From Nereocystis luetkeana (Eukaryota > Sar > Phaeophyceae > Laminariales > Laminariaceae): 64,000 nucleotides of DNA. Below the pieces are notes generated by a model, which was given only the letters and a program-made list of their open reading frames with translations, was not told the origin of the DNA and ran no database searches. Every line of letters starts with the position of its first letter. The stretch's first letter is position 1. The translations under genes and the position numbers were made by a program. The stretch is taken from positions 7,381,324-7,445,323 of the forward strand of contig JARUPZ010000024.1 in assembly GCA_031213475.1 (NCBI GenBank), written 5' to 3'. Positions 26,701-38,700 of this stretch are shown here, one piece after another.

Positions 26701-29700
26701 TCTACGATGCCGGGACGGAGCACGTCGGGTTTTCACGGATCAAGGCAGACATTGCTTGCACCAAGCGCGAAGCGCCGTGAGGTGTTGGGCGAGTCGCGTG
26801 AAGGGTGAGCTGCGTCCTACTAAAAACTGCTTCCGGGGCGGATTTTCTTGCGCATGGATGACAACGTCAATGGATTGTTGATATTTATGGTGTGGCCAGT
26901 TCTCGAGACAGCAAATGGTTAACCATGTAGCTGCCTCGTGGGTGCCTCGCCGTATGTATGCACACCGCGCGATACGATCATCCCTCATGTGTGGAGTAAA
27001 GGCCCTCTCCGCACAGTGATGATCTAACTCCACGTCCAGCTGTGACCGCAATACAAAAGAAAAAATAGAATAAGTGGTACCCTGGTTGTTCTGCGTGAGG
27101 AATGAGCATGTTATGCAATGTCGTTGCCAACCGACGCCGACCCAACCTAGAGGGAGAAGGGCAGGGAAGGAAAGCGTTGAACCGTTTTTTTTACGTTTAC
27201 TACATCGGCTTTACGCTATACGTTTGTAGAGTATAATATTACGGGGGACCATAGTTAACAGGACCTATGGTACACATAAACACTTCATGTTTAACCATTT
27301 TTACTAACAATATTTGGTCCTGTTAACTATGGCCCCCCGTAATAGGAGTTTTTCGCGCAAACTCCGGTCTTGAGAAAAGTGGAAATGCGAAAAATAGATG
27401 AACGATCGCATGGTCTATACGTTCGAGGGCACGCCTCGCAAGAAGATAGCTGGACACCTCGATTCCCGCTTGATGATCTAGATCTTTGAGAGGAGAAAGA
27501 TCTTTGGCATGGTCTGTATGATCGGTATGATCTAGCTCGTGTTGCCGGGTGGGACCTGTACAATAGTCGGTATGCTCTATAGCGCATGTTTCCTGGGGTG
27601 GATCTGCCCTAGAAGGCAGATGCTGCACAATTTCTCACAGCGGTCGCTGAAGAACTACTGTAGATCATCTGCTGTAGATATACAGATAGATAGATCATGA
27701 TATATCTGTCAAGTTGTGGAATAGTGTATACAGGCAAAAACGGTATCTCGTCGATTTTGGGTGGTCTCTCGGTGGAGGACCCCCGTAGGCCCCAGTGGCA
27801 GTTCGGCGAAAACGTGATACCGTACCTTTCTGTCGTGCATAGCACCGTTCCTTCCTGTCGCGCATATAGCTCGTTTCGTGTTTTAATTTTACAAGAGTGC
27901 ATTGCTGTACTTTTTACGTTCGTCGTGGCCCTCGCTCCGACCTGTTGGGCTGGTGGGGGGGGGAAAGGTGATGGGCGCCCCGCTGCCTTTCTTTCAAGTG
28001 ACCGAGAGCGGTCGGATCACTTCGCGCTTCTCCTCGGACTTCGACTCTATCGACCTGGTCATCCCGGCGTCCCTCTCGTCCTTCATGGACGCAGGTGATG
28101 AACTCTCTCGAGGAAAGACCTTCGGGTCGGGCGGGTGCTGTTGGTGCGTTTGGTGCAGGTGTTGTTGTTGTTGGTTATGGTGGTGTTGATGGTGGCGGTG
28201 GTGGCTGTGGTAGTGGTGATGGCGGAAGTCGTGCTTTGTGTTGGTGGCGGGGGTGGCAAATTGCGGTGATGGTTGTTGCTAGCGCTGTTCCGGGTGACGC
28301 ACAGGGGAAAGGATCGCAGAGCATATCGTTCGAACAACTTACACCTCCTCCTCTTACTTACCGCCTTTGCTGTTTGGCGCATCCTTTTATCATAGCGTAA
28401 TGGGTCCTACTTTTAGCTGCCATCACGGGTGGTTTGCTCGCAGTGGCTTGAATTCACACTGTGGCGCAATAGCGGTAATGTCGCGTGAGTGGCTCCATAC
28501 AATTAGTAAGCCACCCAGACCCCGACTTAGAGAACACACCAGGTGTGTAAGCCTATTCGTGTAGTAGGTTGTACAGCGACTTTTCATCGCGCAACACAAA
28601 TGGGACGCCCGGGTGGGTGGGTCCAACCCCCCCATCGCGCAAGCAGCCGTCGTATGGTGGGTATCACTCTGTAACAGCAGACAATGTTCCTGGCAAAAAA
28701 AGCCCCCCGAGATGGAGAAACCCCGCCAGTCATAAATAGGTCGGCCAAAACGTACCACGCTATGCGTCTAGGGAGCTAGGGAGACTTGGGGGGCAGAACC
28801 GCTCACCAGGCAACTATGCGGACAGTGGGGCAGGGATATTCGAACAGGCACCACGTTGCTTTAGGGGGGGTCGCGCAGGCAGTCACGCCGGTCCTTTCGT
28901 GTGTGTTCTTGTGTGTGCTTGTGTGTGTCTCTCCCGTGGATAATCGTCGCGGGCCGAGCAGGTCTGACAATGCTGGGAGCCGTCGGCGTGGTGGTGGGGA
29001 CGTCCCCTGCCGTCCTTCTCTTCATCTTTCCGATCGCCGTGGCGTACTACCGTATCCAGCGGACGTATCGAATGGCGGCGAAAGAGGTGAGGAGGAGGTG
29101 GAAGGGGAGGGAGTTATCGGAAGGAGGAAGGGAGGGAGGAAGGGAGGGTGGGATTGGGGGGGTGGAGGGAAGGGCGGAGGGATCGGGAGGAGGGATGGAA
29201 AGTAGGGAAGGGGGGGAGGAATGGAGGGAGGGAACGGTGGAGACAGTCCCGATGATAGTTTCGTAGTGCCACCTCATAGGCGCCAAAGTGTAGGTCCGTG
29301 AGCCGGCAAGAGTTCACGACTCTAAACTAACCTGAAGGAGACTAACGGACTTTAGTCGGGAACTCGGCTGGCGAAGCCAGCTAATGACCAACGGACTTGC
29401 GCACTGAAGCCAGACGGCCAGAGGTAGCTAAGTCAACCCTCCTCGGCCGACGCGGTCCCGTCCAAAGCCTCAAACATGTATCCCGCATCCAACAGTCGCG
29501 CCTACAAGTATAAAAGGCCTACACGTCGGATAGTGGGCACCTTCTGAAAAACCACTTGCTGTTCGTCCGACTCGTAACTAATTGGTGCCGTAGTCGTGCC
29601 GACCTCACATAGCAACCTCCAACAATACGCTCCATTGAACCGATTGCAATAACTAGTTGGGACGCGTCGACTCTCCCGCCCTTGCGAGCATTTATCGAGT

Positions 29701-32700
29701 GGCAGACTCACAGCGACGTTTGGCGCAACAACAAGCCCAGGCCGCGCCAACTCTCTTTGCTGTAAAAAATACAGCAGCGGCGGCAACAATCGGCGCAAAT
29801 GGCGTTTATAGGTTTGGTTTGCTGTCACCCGCCGAGGGATGCGTGAGGCGCCTCCGCCGGCACGAGCGACTGCACGTTGTTGCAGTAGCGCGCGCATGGT
29901 CAGTCCCCTTGCGGATCGCACACCTGCCGAACGTCGCAGCGGATGAGTCCGCGCTCGAAGTATCTAACGCGAAACACGTTATCATGTTCCATTTTCATCC
30001 TCTTGCCGTTCATGCAACGCAATCCTTACCTCTGTTGGTCGGCGTGGGGGGCGTGGGTTCTCTGACGCCCTTTCGCTTGTATCGGCCGAAAACATCATGC
30101 GAACGGCATCATTCTTTCGAAAACGGGCGGCGGGGGGGGACAAAAGCTTAAGCGACTGGACAGTTCGACGAAGCCTCCGATCTTCTCGCACTTCGAAGAG
30201 ACGCTGGACGGGCTGTCGAGCGTCCAGGCGTACGGCATCGAGGACCGCATGAGGCAGAAGAACTGTTTTGTCGTGGACGCCAACATGCGCGCGCGCCTCA
30301 CGTGGGATGCCACGAACAGGTGGGTCGCCGGTTGACAGTACCCGTCGATCCTCGCCCGCTGGTGCATCTGACGACGGTCACGATGATGATGATGATGATG
30401 ATGACGATGATGATGGCGATGATGATGATGATGATGATGATGATGAGGATGATGATGATGATGATGATCATGATGATGACGACGATCACGATGATGATGA
30501 TGATGATGATGACGATGACGATGATGATGATGATGATGATATCATCCCGTTAGCTCTTTTTTTCCCTGAAATCTCGCCCGTGGTTTCCAAACAGGCTGAA
30601 GAAAAAGCCGCTTCGATGGAAGAAAATGAACGACAAGTACAAAAAATAGACGCAGAGTGCTGGCGCGCGAGGGAATGGCACTAACGAGCTGTGGTAACAC
30701 CATCCCTTATCGCTTGCAACCAAATAATTCCCGGGGTCATGTATTGGCAATTCGTCCACGGTATTAGCACATCAACGAGCATGTGGGCGTCACCTTGCAG
30801 CCGAATAGTACAGGAACCATATATTTGCTATTCGTCTACGCTAACAAGCAGGTATGAGGGCGGGGTGGTCTAAATTTTTGTTTTGGGCTTTCCATGTATG
30901 GAGGGGTTTTGCGGTCGTGCCAGTGCTGGCATGCCTCAGTGTCATCGTCGACCAAGCGTGGCGGCTGCGGAGTGTCCTCGGTGTGCGAGATGGTTGTGTG
31001 ATGCTTCGGGAACACGTGGACGAAACAGGCGTGTTTATCCCGGGGGGCATTTTCATGCACCTCGCGCAGGCGCCTCCGGCTCACCTAATGTAATGACAGC
31101 ACTCATTGGGTGTTACGTGATCATGTTCGTACCGTACCTGGTACTTGGTGCTTGGTGTACTCTTTGTGTCCTACCACCGTATGCACCCATCTGTAAGCCC
31201 ATCCCGACCTGTCCCACCACACCAGTTTGAGTACCGAACACCAACACAGGCGTGACACTGGGCATGGGTGGGGACAGCTGTGGACAACGGCATGCTTGGC
31301 GTGTCCTTACCTACGGAGGAGGGACAGGGGGAGGTCAAAATCGTGTTAACCCTAACCCTAGATTCCGATTCAACCAAGGAGAAAATACCGCCGGGATGTG
31401 ATACGCTTCTACTCTTCACGTGGTATTTATGGAGATACGTATACATATCAGCCCACCATGAACCCCGTTGGAACGCTGATGAAAGAATCGTCGACCAAGC
31501 CATACTGCCCCGACAAACTTCGACAACCTTCTTACGTTCGTCCAGGGAATCGTCGACCTAAACGATGTTGTTGCCCGTGCTGCAGTAACATCAACAGCAT
31601 CAACCATGTCACGTTTTCACTCGGAATAGTTGAACAAACGAAGTTGCCCTCGACATATTCAACAGCATCAACCATGTTGCGCTCGTCCAGGGAGTCGTCG
31701 AACAAAACATGTCGCCCCCAGAAACAGTAACAACAAACATGTTACGCTGGTCCGTGTCTCTCAACAAACCGCCCCTGCCTCCCTCCCTCCCTCCCTCCCT
31801 CCCTCCCTCCCTCCCTCCCTCCCCCCCTCCCTCCCTCCCTCCGACCAACGACCAATCCACGACGATGGCTGCACCCTTCCATCAGGTGGCTGGGCATTCG
31901 CCTGGACTTCCTTGGCGCCCTCGTGGTTTTCCTGGCCGTTCTGGTGGCCGTGGTGGCGGGGAGGGCGACGCCTGGCATGGTGAGCCATTTCGCCGCCGCG
32001 GCTATAGCCAGAACGCGGTGTATTATGCAGCCCTTTAGTTTGTCGCGGGGCACATCGAAAACGTTAGGGTGGATCGGGGGCGGAGTACCTATGCCATGCG
32101 TGGCCGTCATCGTGTGACCGTAGACCCTCGCATCCCCACAATGCCGGGACGGAGCACGTCGGGTTTTTTTTTCACCGACAAGGCAGACATTGCTCGCACC
32201 ACCAATTGCGAAGCCCCGCGAGGAGTTCGGCGAGTCGCATGAAGGGTAAAAAGCTGCATCCTGCTAAGCACCGCTCCTGCGGCCGAGCGTGTGTCGGCAC
32301 CCTGTTCGTGCTGTCACCTTCACGTGCATGGCGGCGTAGTATTAGTTGAGGTATTGACCTGTGTTGTGCGCGACGTACGCCACGTGAAGCAACGATCTAT
32401 GTCATTCGGCGTGATCCCCACACGTTGTTCGAGGCGTCGAGGCTTGTATCTCCTCGGGTTGTTCAGAACCGGAGCCCAGCGGAAAGGAGGACGAAAGCTG
32501 GCCCCTCCTTTTCTGGTTTTCTGTTCGTGACGAAACCGATTCTAGTTTCGGGTAAAATCTCCCAAATACATCCTCCATCGTTTTTTTTTTTTTTTGTTCC
32601 TCTGCAAAATCAGTTTCCTGTAATACTTCTGACTATTAATAGTTTGTCCACAAAAGCAAAGGGGTTAAGTTTGACCTTTGTGGCGCGGCACTGTACAGAA

Positions 32701-35700
32701 ACAAGTACCCTACAGTCTTTTCTTCATGAAATTTGTACCCGAAAACGGGAATGTAGTCCTGCAAGGGTTTTTTAACCGGATGGTCGGATCGGGTTCGGGT
32801 CGGGTCTGATCGGGTCTGATCGGGTCTGATCGGGTCGAGTCCGGTCGGGAGGTTTCCCGTGGATTATCACGGATCGGGTCGGGTCAGGCCAGGAGGTGTT
32901 CAAGTCTCACGGACCAGGCCGGACGGGGACACGTGCAGTATGGGCCGGCCCGTCAACAAGTAACACCTACTATCACGGGGGACCGTAGTAAATAGGACCA
33001 AATATTGTTACAGTAGTAGAAATAGCGAAATAGACACCTGGTAGGTTTTTGTGTCTACCGTAGGTCCCTGTTCGATATGGTCCAGTATAAATATTGGCGT
33101 TAGCAAGCCATCGAACCTCTCGTCTGTCGCCATTCTCCAACAGCGTCGTGTACCAATAAGGCTTCAAGTTTGTTCAGCGCACGCCGATGAGTACCATGTG
33201 AATCAACTTTTCTTGCCACCCCCCCCCCCCAACACAACCGGTGAGCCTTATACTCTCGTTCATTCAAGGATTTCTTGATACTCGAAGCCTACACCGGAAA
33301 TGAAACCAACTCATTGAAGCTGTCGCCCATATGCAAGTCCGCCTCAAAAGCGGTTCTTGGTAGGATGCAGCTCACCCTTCATGCGACTCGCCAGACACCT
33401 CACGGCGCTTCTCGCGTGGTGCAAGCAATGTCTGCCTGGTCGGTGACAACTCGACGTGCTCCGTCCCGGCATTGTAGGGATGCGAGGGTCTATGGTCATA
33501 CGACTACGGCCATGCATGAGATCGAGTACATATCTCCTATCGAGTACACCCCCCCCCCCACGAACCCAACCCGTGAGCCTTATACTCTCGTTCATTCAAG
33601 GATTTCTTGATACTCGAAGTACAATTTTCTCAGCATCTCCCCCACCCCTAAAAGTGAGCCTCATATTTTAAATTCTTTTTCACGATTTCTAAATCCAACT
33701 TTCTTAGCACCCCCCCCACACACACCCTGAAAAAAAAGAGCCTTATCTTTTTGTTACTTCACAGTTTCTTAATCCAATTTTCTTAGCACCCCCCCCACCT
33801 CAAAATAATGAGACTTACTTTTTTTTTTAGGGCAAATGCCAAAATCAGGTATACCTGATCCGTTTGTGCCAAAATCAGTTACATACTAAAACCAAGTAAA
33901 AACGCCCGCCTCGAGCGGTGTTCTGCCCATGAAAAAGTCCGGTAAAAAGGAATGCGTAAAGCATAAAGCGGGCCACATGGCCTCCAAAATCTGCATTGTT
34001 TTGTTTGATTTAGGGTGTACACTATTAATAGGCTTCGTTCGTTTCGCCACGGCGGGGGCGCCAAGAGTATATCTGGCGCCCCCCCCCCCCCCGTTGACAG
34101 CTTTAAATCTTCTCGACCGTCCTCGCGGAACCGCCTGCTCGGCACGAAATTGTCTTGTCCTACCAAACCTGAGATCACCTCGACGCGGGGTGGTGCAGAC
34201 AAAGACCATGGTGCTGTATCGACTGCTGCTGTGGCCATAGAAAACCACACTCAGAGTGTTTGTGTTCTTCACATTAAACCGTTCTTTCTACCCGTCGACA
34301 TCCAGCACAACCAGTGTCCGTGCCGATTCCACATCACAACAACTATTAAATAACTAAAACCCCTTAAGAAGAAAAAGGGAAACTATTAATAGGGTACGCA
34401 TGCATGCATGCATGCATGGGTAAATACGTACTTTTACGTACCAGGTACGGCGTACGAGTACAGAGTTTATACGTTAATACTGTAGGATTTCAACCGAGGG
34501 GGGGCAGACGCATATACGGAGAGAAAAAACAGTGGACGTATGGCCTCTCTGATTGGTTCAAATTTGGCCAAAATCAGTTGAAAGCTAGACAGAGTAGAAA
34601 AAAACAGGTATAACTTGGCATTTTCGAGCCAAAATCAGTTACAATGCCAGCTTGGCCAATAGCAGGGCTCCTGGCGTGTGTTTTGTACTTGTTTTTAGAC
34701 TGTAACAGATTTTGGCCGGAAAGTGGCCAGGTATACCTGAGTTTTGCAAAAACCCTTCTTTTTATTCGCGATTTCTTACTCCAGTTTTCCTAGCACTCCC
34801 CCCACCCCCAAAAATGAGCTTTATTTTCTTAATATGTCACGATTTGTTCAAATAATTTGCTTAGCGCCCTCCCCACCCCACAAAGTGAGTATTATTTTCT
34901 TATTATGTCACGATTTATTACATCAATTCCTTAGCACTCCCCCCACCCCACACAGTGGGCCTCTTTTTCTTATTATGTCACGATTTATTACTTCAATTTC
35001 CTAGCACTCCCCCCCACCCCAAAAAACGAGCTTCATTTTCTTACTATGTCACGATTTTATAAAATACTTTTCTTAGCGCCCTCCCCACCCCACGAAGTGA
35101 GTCTTATTTTCTTTTTAAATCACGATTTCTTACTTTAATTTCTTAGCGCTCCCCCCACCCCAGACAGTGAGCCCCGTTTTCTTCTTATTTCACGATTTCT
35201 TACTCCAGTTCTCCTAGCACTCCCCCCCCACCCCAAAAAACGAGCTTTACTTTCTTGTTATGTCACGATTTTTTTTAATTAACTTTCTTAGCGCCCTCCC
35301 CACCCCACGAAGTGAGTCTTATTTTCTTTGTAAATCACGATTTCTTGCTTTAATTTCTTAGCACTCCCCCCACCCCAGACAGTGGGCCCCGTTTTCTTCT
35401 TATTTCACGATTTCTTACTCCAGTTTTCCTAGCACTCCCCCCCGCACAAAGGGAGCCTTATTTTAATATTATTCCACGATTTCTCAGTATAATATTGTCA
35501 AGCACCCCCCAACCCCAAAAATTAGTCTTACTTTCTTATTATTTCACGATTTCTTGACTTCGATTTTCTCAGCACCCCCCACCCCAAAAAATGAGTGTTA
35601 CTTTCCTATCCTCCCATGTTTTTTCCCTCCAATTTTCATAGACAGCCCCCGACCCCAAAAAAGCGAGAGCCTTGTTTTCTTATCCCCCCAAGATTTTTCA

Positions 35701-38700
35701 CTCCAATTTCATGGACAACCCCCCAACCCCAAAAGTGCGAGTCTTATTTTCTTATTCTCAGATGGATATTTCTTGTTGTTGCGCCTTTAATGTATTCCCT
35801 TGCCACCTCGTAGGTGGGCCTCGGGCTGTCCTACGCCCTGACAATCACGCGCACCCTGAGCTTTGGGGTTCGCTCGTCTACCGCCCTAGAGAACCAGTTC
35901 AACTCCGTCGAGCGCGTGCAGCAGTTCATAGGCCTGCGGCAGGAGGAAGACGAGGTGACGAGAATGCCTCGCGAGGGTTTCCGTACACAGGGCACGGCGG
36001 CGCTCCAGGTTTCGCGACCGTGCTCTTCACCAGCTTAGTTTTTTTTTTTTTTGCCTGCCTGCCTCGTTTTTCTTCGTGTTAAGGGTTAACCCCCGTTCGC
36101 CGTGTTTCCCACGCGCGCTCGCGAGTATGGCGTTTGTTGTGTTGTTGTTTTTTGTCTCTCGCCATCGACAAGTCTTCGTGCAACAGTTGCCCTCGCTCGT
36201 GTTGATTGCCGACCGTTCGTGTTGACGGTATTTTCGTCCGCGACGTGATGTCTCGCAACCGCGTCGTTGGCTCTTGTGTACCGGTTTGTCTCTCCTGGTT
36301 GACGAGTTCTTCGTGCTAGCGCCTGCCTCATCCTGTTGATGGTTTCCTTTCCGACCCCCTCCCCCCCCCCCCTTTGAAGTTACTAACGTGTTGTCCCTTT
36401 ATTCGGTACAATTTCTATTTTTTAAAAGCGGGCGTGGTGGGTCGTGTGACGCGGGTTCGATAGGGATGGTGGTGCGGGAGGGAGGCGGGGAACTGCGCAC
36501 CTCGGGGTAGCGGTAGGTACGACCGCCATTGAGGCGTTCTACGATAGAGGTTCACCCTATTTTTTCTGAAGCTCCTCACTTGAGGAGCTCCACACCTCAC
36601 CTGAAAACTGACTTTAGCAAACATCAAGTTGCATCCCGATGAATAAAATCCCATGACTCCTATCTACTGCAGTATATATACACTGTATGCGCGCTTCTCT
36701 CGCGATGTCTCGTTTATCTGGTGGGGCCATTGCCTATTTGTAGGCTTATTATCTCGTAGCGTATATACTGTATGCGCGTCTCTCTCGCATTGTCTCATTT
36801 CTCTGTTGGGGTCAATGCTTATTGGTAGGCTTACTATGTCGAGCTCGTATCATAAGCAGGAAAATGAAACGCCTCCGCCGAACGTTTTCACTACTCTGCC
36901 CTGGGATGGTGGCCGGCAGCTATTACGGGGGACCCTAGTTAATAGGACCTACGGTACACACAAAAAAACTATATATATCCCTATTTTTTCTAACAATGGT
37001 CCTATTTACTATGGTTCCCCGTAATAGTGGACTATAACCTCTCAAGCTGAACTATTGCACCGGATTTGCACGTTTTTGATTTCCGGTCGTCCATCTCACA
37101 TACCATCAAGCCGCATTTTCTAGCTACGCGCATGCGGTCGTAATTGTTTTGGTTGTCCTAAATCTCTCGTACTGAATTATCAAGCTACAGTGTGTAAGTG
37201 CTGCGTCCGTTTGTTTTCGGTTTTGTTCAAAACCGTTTGGAGCTCAATTGGTTTTATTGAAAAATGCTGAATGCAGAGTCTCCTTCCTTAAACGCGCTCG
37301 ACATTGTTTTTCGATCTTACTACACCCGTTCGTTTTTTTTCCCCTCTTTTTTTTTTTTTTTTTTTTCTTTCTTTTCTTCTTTTGGTCGTCAGGGCGAGCG
37401 TCGTCGTCAAGCCATACCGAAGTCGTGGCCCTCGAAGGGTCTCGAGATGCGAGACGTGTCTGCCAGACATCGCCGGCACCTTCCGCCAGCCCTCAGCGGG
37501 GTCAACCTTTCTGTCAGGTATTTGTTCAGCCCCGATGAGAGATGGAACGCGTGGTGTGTCTACATGGCATGAGCGGGGCGCATGCCGGGGTAGGGGGCGG
37601 GGGAAGGTTTTTTTTTTCTTGTTGACAAAATACTCATATGCGATAATCTCTACAAACCCAACACAGTGACGTTTTTTTTTTTTTGACATTTTTTTTATAT
37701 CCGATAATCTCTACAAACTCAACACAGTGGATTACCCACTTCAAGACCACCCCGTGGCAACGTTTTTTTTTCGTTTGTTGTTGGTCCCACGAATCGCTGT
37801 TGAACGGTCTGCTGCAACAATCATCCTGTGCTACATTCCGAGTAGTTTTTTTTTTAAAATCGCAACAAGCCTGTTTCTCTATCCACCTGGTGTTGATCTC
37901 CCGAAAAACCTTGAAACTGGATGGATTCTCTTAGAGCGGGCACCCCACTCCATTGGTTGGAATTTATTATCAAGGGAGACGTGCTATGCCATTGAGGGAG
38001 GGTAGCAAGCACTGTTGGGCAAAAAATAAAAAGCTTGTGGCGGACGGAGGCTCCTCAGCTTGGAGAACTAACGCCCAATATATCCGTAGAATCTCATGAC
38101 GTGATACAGAAATAAACAATCGCTGTGTACCTACAGCATTGAAAAAAAAATAAGAAATGTCTCATTTGTTATCTTGGGAAGGAGGCTTTTTTCCCCTCCA
38201 CCGTCCTATCAACTCTCTGGGTACACCAGAGGGAGGGGAAAAAATCGACAATCAGATTTCGGTGGCGTTTGCAGGAACACGGCCACTGCCGTGACTGGGA
38301 GGTGATAAAAACGAACATGGGAGCCGAGGTCACAACTGCGTGGGGAACGAAACAGTTTTTTTTTCCAAGGAAAAAATCCTCTGCTCTGTATATGCTTACA
38401 ACATGTCGTGTTCCTTCCCGCAGGCCTGTGACTCGGAGATTATTGGTTGGGTGAGGTGCTACTACGGGGAGGGGGCATAGTTAATAGGACCTACGGTATA
38501 CATAAAAACCTACATATTTAACCATTTTTACTGAGAATATTTGGTCCTATTAACTATGGTCCCCCGTAATAGTTCGTAAGCGGAGAAGCTAAAACCAAAT
38601 TATTTACCCCCCCCCCTTCCGTTCCTACTTGCCCCCTTCGTACCCCTCCGCGAGGTGCGAATAGCGAGCAACTTGAGCATTGATCTATGAAATACTATTT

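Larger units (their letters stand above)
33205..35765 (+). repeat. ~70-bp minisatellite, interrupted twice
   Basis: At least 15 units, each with a CACGATTTCTT-like core, TTCTTAGCAC, a C run, and GTGAGCCTTATTTTC. It fills much of intron 21. It is interrupted by the poly-C repeat at 33335 and the TIR element at 33829. A 50-base unit segment ending CTTGATACTCGAAG is present on both sides of the first interruption (33240-33288 and 33571-33619). Confidence 0.8.

Noticed and set aside
30268-30684. Open frame with a long poly-Asp stretch
   Set aside because: It is the (GAT)n microsatellite of intron 20 read in one frame, and it overlaps exon 20 out of frame.
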